A DNA stretch of 64,000 nucleotides from Neorhizobium tomejilense (GTDB taxonomy: Bacteria > Pseudomonadota > Alphaproteobacteria > Rhizobiales > Rhizobiaceae), in contig PVBG01000007.1 of NCBI GenBank assembly GCA_002968845.1, forward strand, positions 1 through 64,000, in the 5' to 3' direction. The first letter of the stretch is position 1, and each line of letters begins with the position of its first letter. Below, piece by piece: positions 24,087 to 33,393 of this stretch. Under the pieces are notes generated by a model. It did no database searches, was not told the DNA's origin, and saw nothing but the letters and a program-made list of their open reading frames with translations. The translations under genes and the position numbers were made by a program.

Positions 24087-25001
24087 ATGCTCAGTTTCAT
24101 TCGTAAGCGCTCCGTGGCGAGCTTGATTTCACTGGTCGGGCTGCTTGTGCTGGTGTTCTTCCTGTCCCGCCTGACCGGCGATCCGGCCGCTCTCTTCCTG
24201 CCCGTCGAGGCTTCGGCCGAAATGAAGCAGCAGTTCCGCGAGCTTCACGGGTTGAACGACCCGCTGATGGTGCAGTTCGGGCGCTATGTCGGCGACGTGG
24301 TAACCGGCGATCTCGGTGAATCGCTCCGCAAGGCACGGCCGGCGCTGGGTGTGGTGACGGAAGCCTTCGTGTGGACGCTCTGGCTCGCCGTGATCACCAT
24401 GTCGCTCGTCACGGCGGCCGCCATCGTCGTCGGCTCGCTCGCCGCCTTTCGTTCCGGTGGCTTCTTCGACCGGCTCTCCTCGATCATCTCACTCGTTGGC
24501 GCCTCCGTCCCGGATTTCTGGCTGGCCATCGTCGCGATCGTCGTCTTCTCCGTTAACCTCGCATGGCTGCCGACCTCCGGCACCGGCTCGATCCTGCACT
24601 GGATCCTGCCGATCGCCGTGTTGTTCGTCCGTCCCTTCGGCATCATCGTCCAGGTGGTGCGCGGCTCGATGATCGGCGCGCTATCCTCCGCCTATGTGAA
24701 GACGGCCCGCGCAAAAGGCGTCAAGGCCGGCCCGATCATCTTCATCCACGCCCTGCGCAACGCCATGCTGCCGGTCATCACCGTCATCGGGGACCAGGCG
24801 GCAAGCCTGTTGAACGGCGCCGTGGTGGTCGAGACGATCTTCGGTTTTCCAGGCGTCGGCAAGCTGATGATCGACTCGATCCTGCAGCGGGATTTCAACG
24901 TCGTCCTTGCCGCGATCCTGGTAACCGCGCTGGCGATCTTCCTCATGAACCTGCTGATCGACCTTGCCTATGCGCTTCTCGATCCGCGCATCCGTCATTG
25001 A
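24087..25001 (+). CDS. ABC transporter permease (DppB type)
   Basis: 304 aa inner-membrane permease. The N-terminal LISLVGLLVLVFFLSRLTGDPAAL is the usual first helix plus the GDP motif of DppB/OppB proteins. The C-terminal half has the EAA-like loop (YVKTARAKGVKAG) and the family motif VVVETIFGFPGVGKL. Follows the binding protein across the hairpin and is 11 bp from the DppC-type partner. Confidence 0.94.
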   Translation: MLSFIRKRSVASLISLVGLLVLVFFLSRLTGDPAALFLPVEASAEMKQQFRELHGLNDPLMVQFGRYVGDVVTGDLGESLRKARPALGVVTEAFVWTLWLAVITMSLVTAAAIVVGSLAAFRSGGFFDRLSSIISLVGASVPDFWLAIVAIVVFSVNLAWLPTSGTGSILHWILPIAVLFVRPFGIIVQVVRGSMIGALSSAYVKTARAKGVKAGPIIFIHALRNAMLPVITVIGDQAASLLNGAVVVETIFGFPGVGKLMIDSILQRDFNVVLAAILVTALAIFLMNLLIDLAYALLDPRIRH

Positions 25002-25012
25002 GGAGCGCAACG

Positions 25013-25936
25013 ATGAGTGTTTCCACCTCCGATACGACGATCACCCACGAGCCCCCCTTCCCGGTCCGCATGGCACGGATGCTCTGGGCCGACAAATTCG
25101 CGCTCTGCGCGGTAATCTTCCTGCTCATCATCATCGTACTTGCCCTGGTCGGGCCATCCTGGCTCGGTGAGCTCGCCACCAAGCAGAACCTGCGCGGCCG
25201 CAACCTCGCGCCGTTCGACTGGAGCCGTGAATGGGTATGGTGGATGGGGGCCGACGCTCTCGGCCGGCCGCTGCTCGCCCGCATCATCGTTGCGACCCAG
25301 AATACGATCATGGTCGCAGCCGGCGCGGTGATCCTGTCGTCGGTCACCGGCACGCTGCTCGGCCTCGTCGCCGGCTTTTCCTCGCCCCGCGTCGGGCAGG
25401 TGATCATGCGCCTGGCGGACGTGATCATGTCCTTCCCCTCGCTGTTGATCGCGGTGATCGTCCTTTATCTCCTGGGGTCCTCGATCCTGAACCTGGTCGC
25501 CGTCCTGTCGATCACCCGCATCCCCGTTTATCTGCGCACCACCCGCGCCGAGGTGCTGGAGATCCGCGAGCGGATGTTCGTGCAGGCGGCGCGGGTGATG
25601 GGCGCTTCGCAGAACCGCATCCTGTTCCGTCACATTCTGCCGGTCGTTTTCCCGACGCTCACGACACTGGCGACGCTGGACTTCGCCTATGTCATGCTTG
25701 CCGAAAGCGCGTTGTCCTTCCTCGGCATCGGCATCCAGCCGCCCGCGATCACCTGGGGGCTGATGATCTCCCAGGGGCGCCAGTATCTGACCAATGCCTG
25801 GTGGCTCTCGTTCTGGCCCGGACTGGCAATCATCATGACGACCTTGTCGCTCAACCTTTTGTCGAACTGGCTGCGCATCGCGCTCGACCCGGTTCAGCGC
25901 TGGCGCCTGGAAATGAAAGGCCGAAAGAATGGCTGA
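25013..25936 (+). CDS. ABC transporter permease (DppC type)
   Basis: About 307 aa. It has a cytoplasmic N-terminus of about 30 residues, then a first helix (FALCAVIFLLIIIVLALVG). The DppC motif MGADALGRPLLAR and the C-terminal ESALSFLGIGIQPP are both present. The ATG at 25013 follows GGAG by about seven bases; the frame is open far upstream but only as an overlap with the DppB-type gene. The end overlaps the start of the ATPase gene by 8 bases. Confidence 0.94.
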   Translation: MSVSTSDTTITHEPPFPVRMARMLWADKFALCAVIFLLIIIVLALVGPSWLGELATKQNLRGRNLAPFDWSREWVWWMGADALGRPLLARIIVATQNTIMVAAGAVILSSVTGTLLGLVAGFSSPRVGQVIMRLADVIMSFPSLLIAVIVLYLLGSSILNLVAVLSITRIPVYLRTTRAEVLEIRERMFVQAARVMGASQNRILFRHILPVVFPTLTTLATLDFAYVMLAESALSFLGIGIQPPAITWGLMISQGRQYLTNAWWLSFWPGLAIIMTTLSLNLLSNWLRIALDPVQRWRLEMKGRKNG

Positions 25937-27545
25937 GCACCTGCTGGAAGTCCGCAACCTCTCGGTCGAATTCCACACGGCCGCCGGCGTCGTGCATGCC
26001 GTGCGAAACATCTCCTATCATCTCGACCGCGGCGAAACGCTGGCGATCCTGGGCGAGAGCGGATCGGGCAAGTCGGTTTCGTCAGCGGCGATCATGAACC
26101 TCATCGACATGCCGCCCGGCCGGATCAGTGCCGGGCAGATCCTGCTTGATGGCAAGGACCTGCTGACAATGCCGCCCCAGGCCCGCCGCGAGGCAAACGG
26201 CCGGCGGATCGCGATGATCTTTCAGGACCCGCTCAGCCATCTGAACCCGGTCTATACCGTCGGATGGCAGATCCGCGAAGCGATGACGACCCATGGCATG
26301 CCGGCCGAACAGGCCAGGAGCGAAGCGGTGCGCCTGTTGACGCGGGTCGGCATTCCCGATCCGGAAGGCGCCATGGGCAAATATCCGCACGAATTTTCCG
26401 GCGGCCAGCGTCAGCGCGTGATGATTGCGATGGCGCTTGCGCTGCGCCCCGACCTGCTGATCGCCGATGAGCCGACCACCGCGCTCGACGTGACGGTCCA
26501 GGCCGAGGTGCTGGCGCTGTTGAAGGAGCTGCAGCGGGAAACCGGCATGGGCGTGCTGATCATCACCCACGATCTCGGCGTGGTGGCCGAAATTGCCGAT
26601 CGCGTCGTTGTCATGGAAAAAGGCGAGTTGGTCGAGACCGGCACGGTTCGCGACGTCTACAAGAACCCAAAGCATCCCTATACCAAAAAGCTGATCGGCG
26701 CCGCCCCCGGAAAGGGCGAGATGCACATCGCGCAGCTGTCGGGCGAACCGCTGCTCAGCGTCCGGGACATACGCAAACGCTACGGCTCTTTCGATGCGCT
26801 GAAGGGCGTCTCGTTCGATCTGAGAGCCGGCGAAACCATGGCGATCGTCGGGGAAAGCGGCTCGGGCAAATCGACGCTTGCCCGCGTTCTCTTGAGGCTG
26901 GACGAGCCAGACGCCGGTACGGCTCACTGGAAGGGGCGCGATCTTTTTCAGCTCTCGCCATCGGAACTCTACAAGCTCCGCCGCGACCTTCAGATGGTGT
27001 TTCAGGACCCCACCCAGTCGCTCAATCCGCGCATGACGGTGTTCCAGCTCGTATCCGAAGCATGGGCCATCCATCCCGACATTCTGCCAAAGCGCCAATG
27101 GCGGGAACGGGTCGCGGAACTGCTGGTGCAGGTCGGCCTTTCGGCCGAGCACATGAGCCGTTACCCGCACCAGTTCTCCGGCGGCCAGCGACAGAGGATT
27201 GCAATTGCCCGCGCGCTTGCGCTCGAACCACAGCTGATCGTCTGCGACGAGGCGGTGTCGGCGCTCGACGTGTCGGTGCAGGCCCAGGTCATCGCGCTTC
27301 TCGACAAGCTGCGAAGGGACATGGGAATCTCCTTCATCTTCATCGCCCACGACCTGCCCGTCGTTCGTGACTTCGCGGACTACGTCATGGTCATGCAGAA
27401 GGGCGAAGTGGTGGAATTGGGAACGGTCCGGGAAATCTTCGAGACGCCCCGGGAAGCCTATACAAAAGCGCTCCTGGCGGCGAGCCTCGATCCGGACCCG
27501 GATGTTCAGGCCGAACACCGGGCAGCCCGTCTCAAACGTGCATGA
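25929..27545 (+). CDS. Fused double ATP-binding protein of a dipeptide-type ABC importer
   Basis: 538 aa containing two complete ATPase units, equivalent to DppD and DppF fused as in GsiA/YejF. Unit 1 has GESGSGKS near residue 40, FSGGQRQR and [14 protein letters not shown]; unit 2 has GESGSGKST in its Walker A, FSGGQRQR and [13 protein letters not shown]. Note the DEA in place of the usual DEP in unit 2's Walker B region. Works with the two preceding permeases. The fusion contrasts with the second dipeptide-type importer in this window, whose two ATPases are separate genes. Confidence 0.94.
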   Translation: MAEHLLEVRNLSVEFHTAAGVVHAVRNISYHLDRGETLAILGESGSGKSVSSAAIMNLIDMPPGRISAGQILLDGKDLLTMPPQARREANGRRIAMIFQDPLSHLNPVYTVGWQIREAMTTHGMPAEQARSEAVRLLTRVGIPDPEGAMGKYPHEFSGGQRQRVMIAMALALRPDLLIADEPTTALDVTVQAEVLALLKELQRETGMGVLIITHDLGVVAEIADRVVVMEKGELVETGTVRDVYKNPKHPYTKKLIGAAPGKGEMHIAQLSGEPLLSVRDIRKRYGSFDALKGVSFDLRAGETMAIVGESGSGKSTLARVLLRLDEPDAGTAHWKGRDLFQLSPSELYKLRRDLQMVFQDPTQSLNPRMTVFQLVSEAWAIHPDILPKRQWRERVAELLVQVGLSAEHMSRYPHQFSGGQRQRIAIARALALEPQLIVCDEAVSALDVSVQAQVIALLDKLRRDMGISFIFIAHDLPVVRDFADYVMVMQKGEVVELGTVREIFETPREAYTKALLAASLDPDPDVQAEHRAARLKRA

Positions 27546-27581
27546 CACACCGCCGGACGGCGGATAAGCGGAGTTGATTGA

Positions 27582-28463
27582 ATGACCAGAAATGCCTTTG
27601 TCGCACTTGTGACTTGCTTCAACGAAGACGAGACGATCAATTTCGAGGCGACCCGCGCCCAGGTCCGCCGGCAGGTGGCGGCGGGCAACAACATCATGTG
27701 CGCCGGCACCAATGGTGATTTCACAGCTCTCACCCACGAAGAGAAGATCCGCCTGACGGAACACGTGGTTGACGAGGTGGCAGGCCGCGCCAAAGTCATC
27801 GTCAATGCCGGGATGCCTGCCACCTTCGAAACGGTGCAGCTCGCCAAAGAGTTTGACCGGATCGGCGTCGACGGCATCGCCGTCATCACCCCCTTCTTTA
27901 TCGCCTGCACCCAGGACGGACTGGTCCGCCACTTCTCGACGGTCGCGGATACGGTCAAGACGCCGGTCTATCTCTATGACATCCCCGCCCGGACCCAGAA
28001 CCACATCGAGCCGGCGACGGCCGCAAAGCTTGCCGGGCACGGCAATATCGCCGGCATCAAGGATTCCGGCGGCGCTCAGGAAACTCTTGCAGCCTACCTC
28101 CAGGTCTCGAAAGAAAACCCAGGATTCGAGGTTTATTCCGGTCCCGACCATCTTGTCCTGTGGTCGCTCCAGAACGGCGCTGCTGGCTGCATATCAGGCC
28201 TCGGCAACGCCCTGCCGCACGTGCTCGCCGGCATCGTTGCGGCCTTCAATTCCGGCGACATCGCGGAAGCGGAGCGTCAGCAGGCGATCTATACCGCCTT
28301 TCGCACCGAGCTTTATGCGCTGGGCTTTGCGCCCGCCATGGTCAAGCGGTCGCTTTACCTTCAGGACAAGTCGGTTGGCGCGAGCAGGCAGCCTGCCCTG
28401 CTTCCAGACGAGTCTCAGGACGAGAAAATAAAAGAAATTCTAAAAAAATACGAGCTGCTGTAG
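27582..28463 (+). CDS. Dihydrodipicolinate synthase / N-acetylneuraminate lyase family aldolase
   Basis: 293 aa (beta/alpha)8 class I aldolase. The Schiff-base lysine lies in GIKDSGG and the catalytic tyrosine in YLYDIPARTQ; the usual GTTGE loop is altered to GTNGDF. Members include DapA, N-acetylneuraminate lyase, keto-deoxy-gluconate aldolase and related enzymes that split or form pyruvate adducts. Placed 36 bp after the ABC importer and near a sialidase-like gene, it more likely cleaves an imported keto-acid sugar than makes lysine. The exact substrate is not deducible. It converges on the polyamine-type ATPase gene. Confidence 0.88.
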   Translation: MTRNAFVALVTCFNEDETINFEATRAQVRRQVAAGNNIMCAGTNGDFTALTHEEKIRLTEHVVDEVAGRAKVIVNAGMPATFETVQLAKEFDRIGVDGIAVITPFFIACTQDGLVRHFSTVADTVKTPVYLYDIPARTQNHIEPATAAKLAGHGNIAGIKDSGGAQETLAAYLQVSKENPGFEVYSGPDHLVLWSLQNGAAGCISGLGNALPHVLAGIVAAFNSGDIAEAERQQAIYTAFRTELYALGFAPAMVKRSLYLQDKSVGASRQPALLPDESQDEKIKEILKKYELL

Positions 28464-28515
28464 GGTTTTCTGACCTAAGGTGTCGCCAAATTTACGAGGC
28501 GCTTCGAGCGCAACC

Positions 28516-29580
28516 CTATTTGGTGATCACGAACACCGCGTCCGGCGCCCAGCTGATACAGCATTCCTCGCCTTCCTTGATGATCACCACATCGGCGCCG
28601 AGCACCCTGACGCGCATGGGGATATCCCCTGCCCGTCCGATCACGAGTGCGTTGTCGCCGTAGTTGACGATCGTCTCGACGATCATGCGGGCGTTCTTGC
28701 GGCCCTCGATCGGGTTGCGTGACAGCTTGATATGCTCCGGGCGGATCAGAAGCGTCACCTTCTGGCCATCGGCAAGAGTATCTTCGCCAGCGTATTGGAC
28801 GGCTCCAAGCGTCGGGTTTTCGGCCGTTCTGTCGGTCCCGCTGGTAATGATTGCCGGGATCAGGTTGCTCTCGCCGATGAAGGCAGCGACGAAGGAGGTC
28901 TGCGGGTGATGGTAGATATCCAGGGGTGCTGCGACCTGCTCGATACGTCCCTTCTCGAACACCACGATGCGATCGGACATCGACATGGCCTCCGACTGGT
29001 CATGGGTCACGAAAATGGTCGTCACGCCGAGGCTGCGCTGGATGCGCTTGATCTCGATCTGCATCTGCTCACGCAGGTTCTTGTCGAGCGCGCCGAGCGG
29101 CTCGTCAAGCAGAAGCAGCGAGGGCTCGAAGACCAGTGCGCGGGCAAGCGCGACCCGCTGCTGCTGGCCGCCGGACAATTCCTTCGGATGGCGATGGCCA
29201 AAGCCCTTGAGACCGACGAGCGACAGCATGTCCTCTGCCTGCCTCAGGCCCTGCGAACGGCTGACGCCACGCATCTGCAGCGGGAAATAGACATTCTCCA
29301 CCGCCGTCTTGTGCGGAAACAAGGCGTAGTTCTGGAACACGATGCCAATATTGCGCTCGTGCGGCGCAAGCTCGGAGATCGACCGGCCACCGACTTGCAC
29401 CGTGCCGCCGCTCGCCTTTTCGAAACCGGCAATGATCATCAGGGTCGTCGTCTTGCCCGAGCCGCTCGGCCCCAGGAAGGTCACGAACTCCCCCTTGTCG
29501 ACCGACAGGCTCACATCGTCGAGCGCTGTGAAATGCCCGTAGGTCTTGGTGATGTTGGAGAGTTGCAGATAGTTCGTCAT
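28516..29580 (-). CDS. Polyamine-type ABC transporter ATP-binding protein (PotA-like)
   Basis: 354 aa. Walker A GPSGSGKTT near residue 39, FQNYALFPHKT, signature LSGGQQQR and LLLDEPLGALD, followed by a C-terminal TOBE domain (about residues 270-350). This is the architecture of PotA/FbpC importers for spermidine/putrescine and similar compounds. Last gene of the minus-strand operon with two permeases and a TAT-type binding protein. Actual ligand unknown; the M19 dipeptidase in the same operon hints at a peptide-like or amide compound. Confidence 0.92.
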   Translation of the reverse strand: MTNYLQLSNITKTYGHFTALDDVSLSVDKGEFVTFLGPSGSGKTTTLMIIAGFEKASGGTVQVGGRSISELAPHERNIGIVFQNYALFPHKTAVENVYFPLQMRGVSRSQGLRQAEDMLSLVGLKGFGHRHPKELSGGQQQRVALARALVFEPSLLLLDEPLGALDKNLREQMQIEIKRIQRSLGVTTIFVTHDQSEAMSMSDRIVVFEKGRIEQVAAPLDIYHHPQTSFVAAFIGESNLIPAIITSGTDRTAENPTLGAVQYAGEDTLADGQKVTLLIRPEHIKLSRNPIEGRKNARMIVETIVNYGDNALVIGRAGDIPMRVRVLGADVVIIKEGEECCISWAPDAVFVITK

Positions 29581-29610
29581 GGGAAGTCCTTGGGGAAGTC
29601 CTTGCGAGGA

Positions 29611-30414
29611 TCAATGTGCGCCGGCCGGCCGGCTCGGCTTGGGAGCGCGGCTGCGCAGCGCGCTGGCGAAATAGGGAGCCGCTATGCCGAGCAGCACGAC
29701 GAAGAACAGCAGCGTCGAGATGACGGCGATCACCGGATCGGCCTCCTGGCGAATGCTGTCAAACATCTTGCGCGGCAGGGTCTCCGCGTCGCGGCCGGAA
29801 ATGAAGATCGCCACCACCGTCTCGTCGAAGGATTGGATGAAGGCGAAGAGCGAGCTGATGACCAGGCCCGGCCGCAGGATCGGCAGGGTGACGTGCAGGA
29901 AGGTCTTTGCCGGACTGGCGCCGAGGCTCTGCGCGGCGCGTTCAAGGTTTCGGTCGAAACCCTTGAGATTGGCCGAAAGGACGAGGAAGGCGATCGGGAC
30001 CGACAGGCAGGTATGCGCCAGGATGACGCCGAGATGGCTGTGCACCAGCCCGAGATCGCCGAAATAGGAATAGTAGCCGACCGCCATGACGATATGGGGC
30101 ACTGCCATCGGCATCAGCATCATCAGGTCGGCAAACCCCTTGCCGCGAAACTTGTGGCGCACCAGGGCGAAGGTTGCAGGCACGACCAGGGCCATGGTGA
30201 GGATGGTCGTCGCAGTCGCGATCAGGATGCTGTTCCAGGTCGGTATCAGCCAATCCATGCTGGTGAAATAAGCCCGGTAATATCCAAGCCAGTAACCCGG
30301 CGGCGGGAATTGCAGCGAGCTCGCGTTCGAAAACGACATCGGCACGACGATGACGAGCGGTGCTGCAATGAAGAGCACGACGATGAAACCGGCCCAGCGC
30401 ATGAACGTGTTCAT
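29611..30414 (-). CDS. ABC transporter permease (PotC-like)
   Basis: 267 aa with about six hydrophobic segments. The EAA-like docking loop appears as LERAAQSLGASPAKTFLHVT. The N-terminal FIVVLFIAAPLVIVVPMSF is typical of PotC. It begins 6 bp after the PotB-type gene and ends 30 bp before the ATPase gene, so the three are one unit. Confidence 0.92.
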   Translation of the reverse strand: MNTFMRWAGFIVVLFIAAPLVIVVPMSFSNASSLQFPPPGYWLGYYRAYFTSMDWLIPTWNSILIATATTILTMALVVPATFALVRHKFRGKGFADLMMLMPMAVPHIVMAVGYYSYFGDLGLVHSHLGVILAHTCLSVPIAFLVLSANLKGFDRNLERAAQSLGASPAKTFLHVTLPILRPGLVISSLFAFIQSFDETVVAIFISGRDAETLPRKMFDSIRQEADPVIAVISTLLFFVVLLGIAAPYFASALRSRAPKPSRPAGAH

Positions 30415-30420
30415 GTTCGG

Positions 30421-31269
30421 TCACCCCCAGAGTTTGTCGAGGCCGAAACGGCGGTGATAAATGGTGAGGATGATGAGTGTCACCACGAGCAGGATCATCG
30501 CCATGGCGGAGCCCAGACCGAAGGCGAGGAACTCCTCGATCTGGTGGCCGATCAGACCGGCGACCATCTGCTCGCGCGGGCTGCCGAGCAGAACCGGCGT
30601 CACGTAGAAACCGAGGCAGATGACGAAGACCAGGACGGAACCATTGGCGATACCCGGTGCCGTCAGCGGCAGGTAGACATGCCTAAACAGCGACCAGCCC
30701 TTGGCGCCCAGGCTTTCCGCCGAGCGGATCAGCGCCGGGTCGATCTTCTTCATCACCGAATAGATGTTCATGATCATGTAGGGCGCCAGGATATGCACCA
30801 TGGCGAGCGTCGAGGAAAAACGGGTGAAGAGAAGCTGCGGCGGTTTGTCGACGCCGATCATCTGCAGGAAGGCGATCAGCGGACCGTTATTGCCGAGCAG
30901 AACCATCCACGAATAGGTACGGACGAGGAAACTGGTCCAGAAGCTCATGGTGACGAGCAGCAAGATCAGCATTGCCGTGCGCGGCTTTGAATGCGCCATC
31001 AGATAGGCCAGCGGATAACCGACCAGAAGGCAGCAGAGCGTGACGAAGGCGGCCGTCACGAACGTGTTCAGGAAGACGCGCTGGTAGAGCGCGCCGGTGA
31101 CGACCTTCTGGTAGTTCGCAAGCGAGACCTTCGGCTCGGTGAAGCTCATGATCGCCACTTCGGCAAGCGGCACGGCGAAGAAGATGAGCATGTAGATGCC
31201 GAGCGGCGCCAGCAGCAGCCAGGGCCAGATGTTCGTCTTTTCCGTCAGTTTTGAAAGGCTGATGCCCAT
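30421..31269 (-). CDS. ABC transporter permease (PotB-like)
   Basis: 282 aa. The first helix is WPWLLLAPLGIYMLIFFAVP, as in PotB; the docking loop is IRSAESLGAKGWSLFRHVYL. It pairs with the PotC-type protein encoded next. A strong hairpin separates it from the binding-protein gene upstream, so it may be expressed at a lower level. Confidence 0.92.
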   Translation of the reverse strand: MGISLSKLTEKTNIWPWLLLAPLGIYMLIFFAVPLAEVAIMSFTEPKVSLANYQKVVTGALYQRVFLNTFVTAAFVTLCCLLVGYPLAYLMAHSKPRTAMLILLLVTMSFWTSFLVRTYSWMVLLGNNGPLIAFLQMIGVDKPPQLLFTRFSSTLAMVHILAPYMIMNIYSVMKKIDPALIRSAESLGAKGWSLFRHVYLPLTAPGIANGSVLVFVICLGFYVTPVLLGSPREQMVAGLIGHQIEEFLAFGLGSAMAMILLVVTLIILTIYHRRFGLDKLWG

Positions 31270-31304
31270 TGCCGTTCCCTTTTCATGGCAGGCAGGATCG
31301 TTTC

Positions 31305-31333
31305 GGCATCGCGCGGTCGCTCCGCGCGATGCC
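31305..31333 (-). other. Intercistronic stem-loop after the binding-protein gene
   Basis: Perfect 12-bp stem GGCATCGCGCGG (31305-31316) with CCGCGCGATGCC (31322-31333) and a 5-base loop. No T-run follows on the minus strand, so mRNA stabilisation or partial termination between the binding-protein and permease genes is the likely role. Confidence 0.78.
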
Positions 31334-31366
31334 GGCTAGCAGGTCAAGTTGATCCAGGAGAGCGGA

Positions 31367-32407
31367 TCAGCTCGCGACCCACTCCTCGAAACGTTCGGCG
31401 AGCTCCGCCGGGTCTATGCCCAGATTCGCCATGTCCTGCTCGAAGGTCAGCTTGTAGTTGTCCGGCGAGGTCGGCATGCGCTTGGCATCCGCTGGATCCA
31501 CGAACTGGTTGGAGGCCGGGTTCAGCGCGCCGTAGTCCGCAGCCTTGGAGAAGCCGGCGAGCGGCTTGGCACTGGTTGCGAACTCGACGAATTTCCTGGC
31601 GTTCTCGAGGTTCGGTGTCTTCTTGGCGACAACCCAATAGGCGCGCTCGATCTCGCCCTGGTTCCAGGTCATGGCAACCGGAGCGCCAGCCTTCTCGGCC
31701 TCGAAATATCGGCCGTGCCAGATGCCGATCATGTCGATCTCTCCGTCACGCAGGATCTGCGTCGACTGGGCGCCGGCAGTCCACCAGACGCGGATATGCG
31801 GCTTGATCCTGTCGAGCGACTTGAAGGCCCGGTCAACATCGAGCGGATAGAGGTCCTTGACCGCGACGCCGTCGGCCAGAAGCGCGATCGGGATGACGCG
31901 CGACGCATAACGCTGCAGCGACCGCCCGCCGGGGAATTTCTCGACGTTCCAGAAATCGGCCCAGGTCTTCGGAGTGTCCTTATATTTGTCCTTGCGCCAG
32001 GCCATGACGGTGGCGAACGCATGTGACGCGACGCCGTTTTCGAAGAGGCCGCCTTTGTAGGGTTCCTTCAGCTCTTCGATGATGCCGGCCTGGTTGGCGC
32101 GCACCAGTTCGCCGCCGCCGAGCGTGGTGACGTCGAATTCGTAGGTGCCGGTCTTCACCTGCTGGGCGAGCTTGGCGAACGAGACCGGGGAAACCGTCTT
32201 GACCTGAATGCCGGTTTCTGCGGTGAAGGGATCGATGAGATGCGCCTTTGCCGCAGCCTCCCAGGGACCGCCCCAGGTGTTCACGTAGAGGATCTTTTCC
32301 TGCGCGCGAGCGAGATAGGGAGCGGCAAGCGAGGCGGTGACCGCAGCGCCGGCCGTCTTCAGGAAACGGCGGCGGTCAGGCATGAGAAATGTCTTCATTC
32401 CAGTCAT
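31367..32407 (-). CDS. Polyamine-type ABC transporter substrate-binding protein, TAT-exported
   Basis: About 346 aa of the PotD/PotF-like family. The N-terminus has a twin-arginine motif (DRRRFLKTAG) and an alanine-rich helix ending APYLARA, so TAT export is expected. Mature segments such as LYVNTWGGPWEAA and TYEFDVTTLGGGELVRA are typical of this family. The ATG follows AGAGGAG by eight bases; a longer frame upstream only overlaps the dipeptidase gene. Ligand unknown. It lies 14 bp after the dipeptidase gene. Confidence 0.9.
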   Translation of the reverse strand: MTGMKTFLMPDRRRFLKTAGAAVTASLAAPYLARAQEKILYVNTWGGPWEAAAKAHLIDPFTAETGIQVKTVSPVSFAKLAQQVKTGTYEFDVTTLGGGELVRANQAGIIEELKEPYKGGLFENGVASHAFATVMAWRKDKYKDTPKTWADFWNVEKFPGGRSLQRYASRVIPIALLADGVAVKDLYPLDVDRAFKSLDRIKPHIRVWWTAGAQSTQILRDGEIDMIGIWHGRYFEAEKAGAPVAMTWNQGEIERAYWVVAKKTPNLENARKFVEFATSAKPLAGFSKAADYGALNPASNQFVDPADAKRMPTSPDNYKLTFEQDMANLGIDPAELAERFEEWVAS

Positions 32408-32421
32408 TGCAGTTCTCCTCT

Positions 32422-33393
32422 TTATGATTTTCTGAAGGTGGCTTCGTAGAGCCGCAGCCAGTTCTGGTGGGTGATCTTCGCGACCTCTTCTTTCGAGAAG
32501 CCCACGGCGCGCAGGCCGTCCGGGATTACCCTGATGTCCTCGACCTTCTGGAACCATTCCGGCGGCGCGGCCTTGAGCGGCTTGCCGGGGGCGCTGGCGC
32601 CATAGTCCTCGCCACGGGTCCAGCGCCCCTTGCGCATCCACGCATAATCGGGAGCGGTGAAATTGTGGCTCTTGTCGGTGCCGATCGCGACGGAGTCGAT
32701 GCCGGCAAGATCCACCGTGCGGGCAACCATCGTGCACCAGGCTTCGATCGAAGCGCAGAAGTCGTCGCCGGTGATGTTGCGATAGGCAGCGCAGCCGATC
32801 ACGCCGCCGGTATCCTTCAGCGCCCGGATGACGTCGTCCGACTTGTTGCGCTTGTGGAAGAACAGCGACTGGGCGTTGGCATGGGTGACGGCGATCGGCT
32901 TTTCGGAAACCTTGATCGCATCGAGCGTCGTGCGGTCGCCGACATGGCTGCAATCGACCAGAATGCCGGCAGCATTCATCTCACGCACCACTTCCTTGCC
33001 GAAACGGGCAAGGCCGGAATCTTCGGCCTCGTAGCAGGAGCCACCGAGTTCGTTCTGGTTGTTGTAGGTGAGCTGCACGACGCGCACGCCGAGTTCGGCA
33101 AACATCTCGACGAAGCGGATCCGCCCTTCGAAAAGGTTGGCATTCTGGAAACCCATGATGACCGCGACCTTGGCCGCGCTGGAAATGCGCGTGATGTCGC
33201 CTGCGGTAAGGGCGATCTCGGCAATGTCGGAGTTTTCGCGCACCAGGTCGCGCCAGCGGCCGATCGAGTCCATCGATTCAACGGTGCCCTCCCAGAAGCC
33301 GCAGGTATTGACGACCCCGCCGACATCCCCTGCCCTCAGGGATTCAAAGGCGGCGCGATCGAAATGCCCACATTGCAAACCGTCGATGATCAT
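32422..33393 (-). CDS. Membrane-dipeptidase (M19) family protein, divergent active site
   Basis: 323 aa. Clear M19 segments: VDCSHVGDRTT and IAVTHANAQS (the two downstream metal-binding His positions) and VAIGTDKSH (the Asp position). The family's N-terminal DGHxD is instead DGLQCGHFD, so HxD is absent at its normal place with an HFD five residues later. The bridging Glu of the EGG motif reads GFQN. The bimetal site may therefore be altered and the activity may not be ordinary dipeptide hydrolysis. Starts 4 bp inside the preceding unknown gene (ATGA) and precedes the ABC importer, so the substrate is probably the imported compound or its derivative. Confidence 0.85.
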   Translation of the reverse strand: MIIDGLQCGHFDRAAFESLRAGDVGGVVNTCGFWEGTVESMDSIGRWRDLVRENSDIAEIALTAGDITRISSAAKVAVIMGFQNANLFEGRIRFVEMFAELGVRVVQLTYNNQNELGGSCYEAEDSGLARFGKEVVREMNAAGILVDCSHVGDRTTLDAIKVSEKPIAVTHANAQSLFFHKRNKSDDVIRALKDTGGVIGCAAYRNITGDDFCASIEAWCTMVARTVDLAGIDSVAIGTDKSHNFTAPDYAWMRKGRWTRGEDYGASAPGKPLKAAPPEWFQKVEDIRVIPDGLRAVGFSKEEVAKITHQNWLRLYEATFRKS

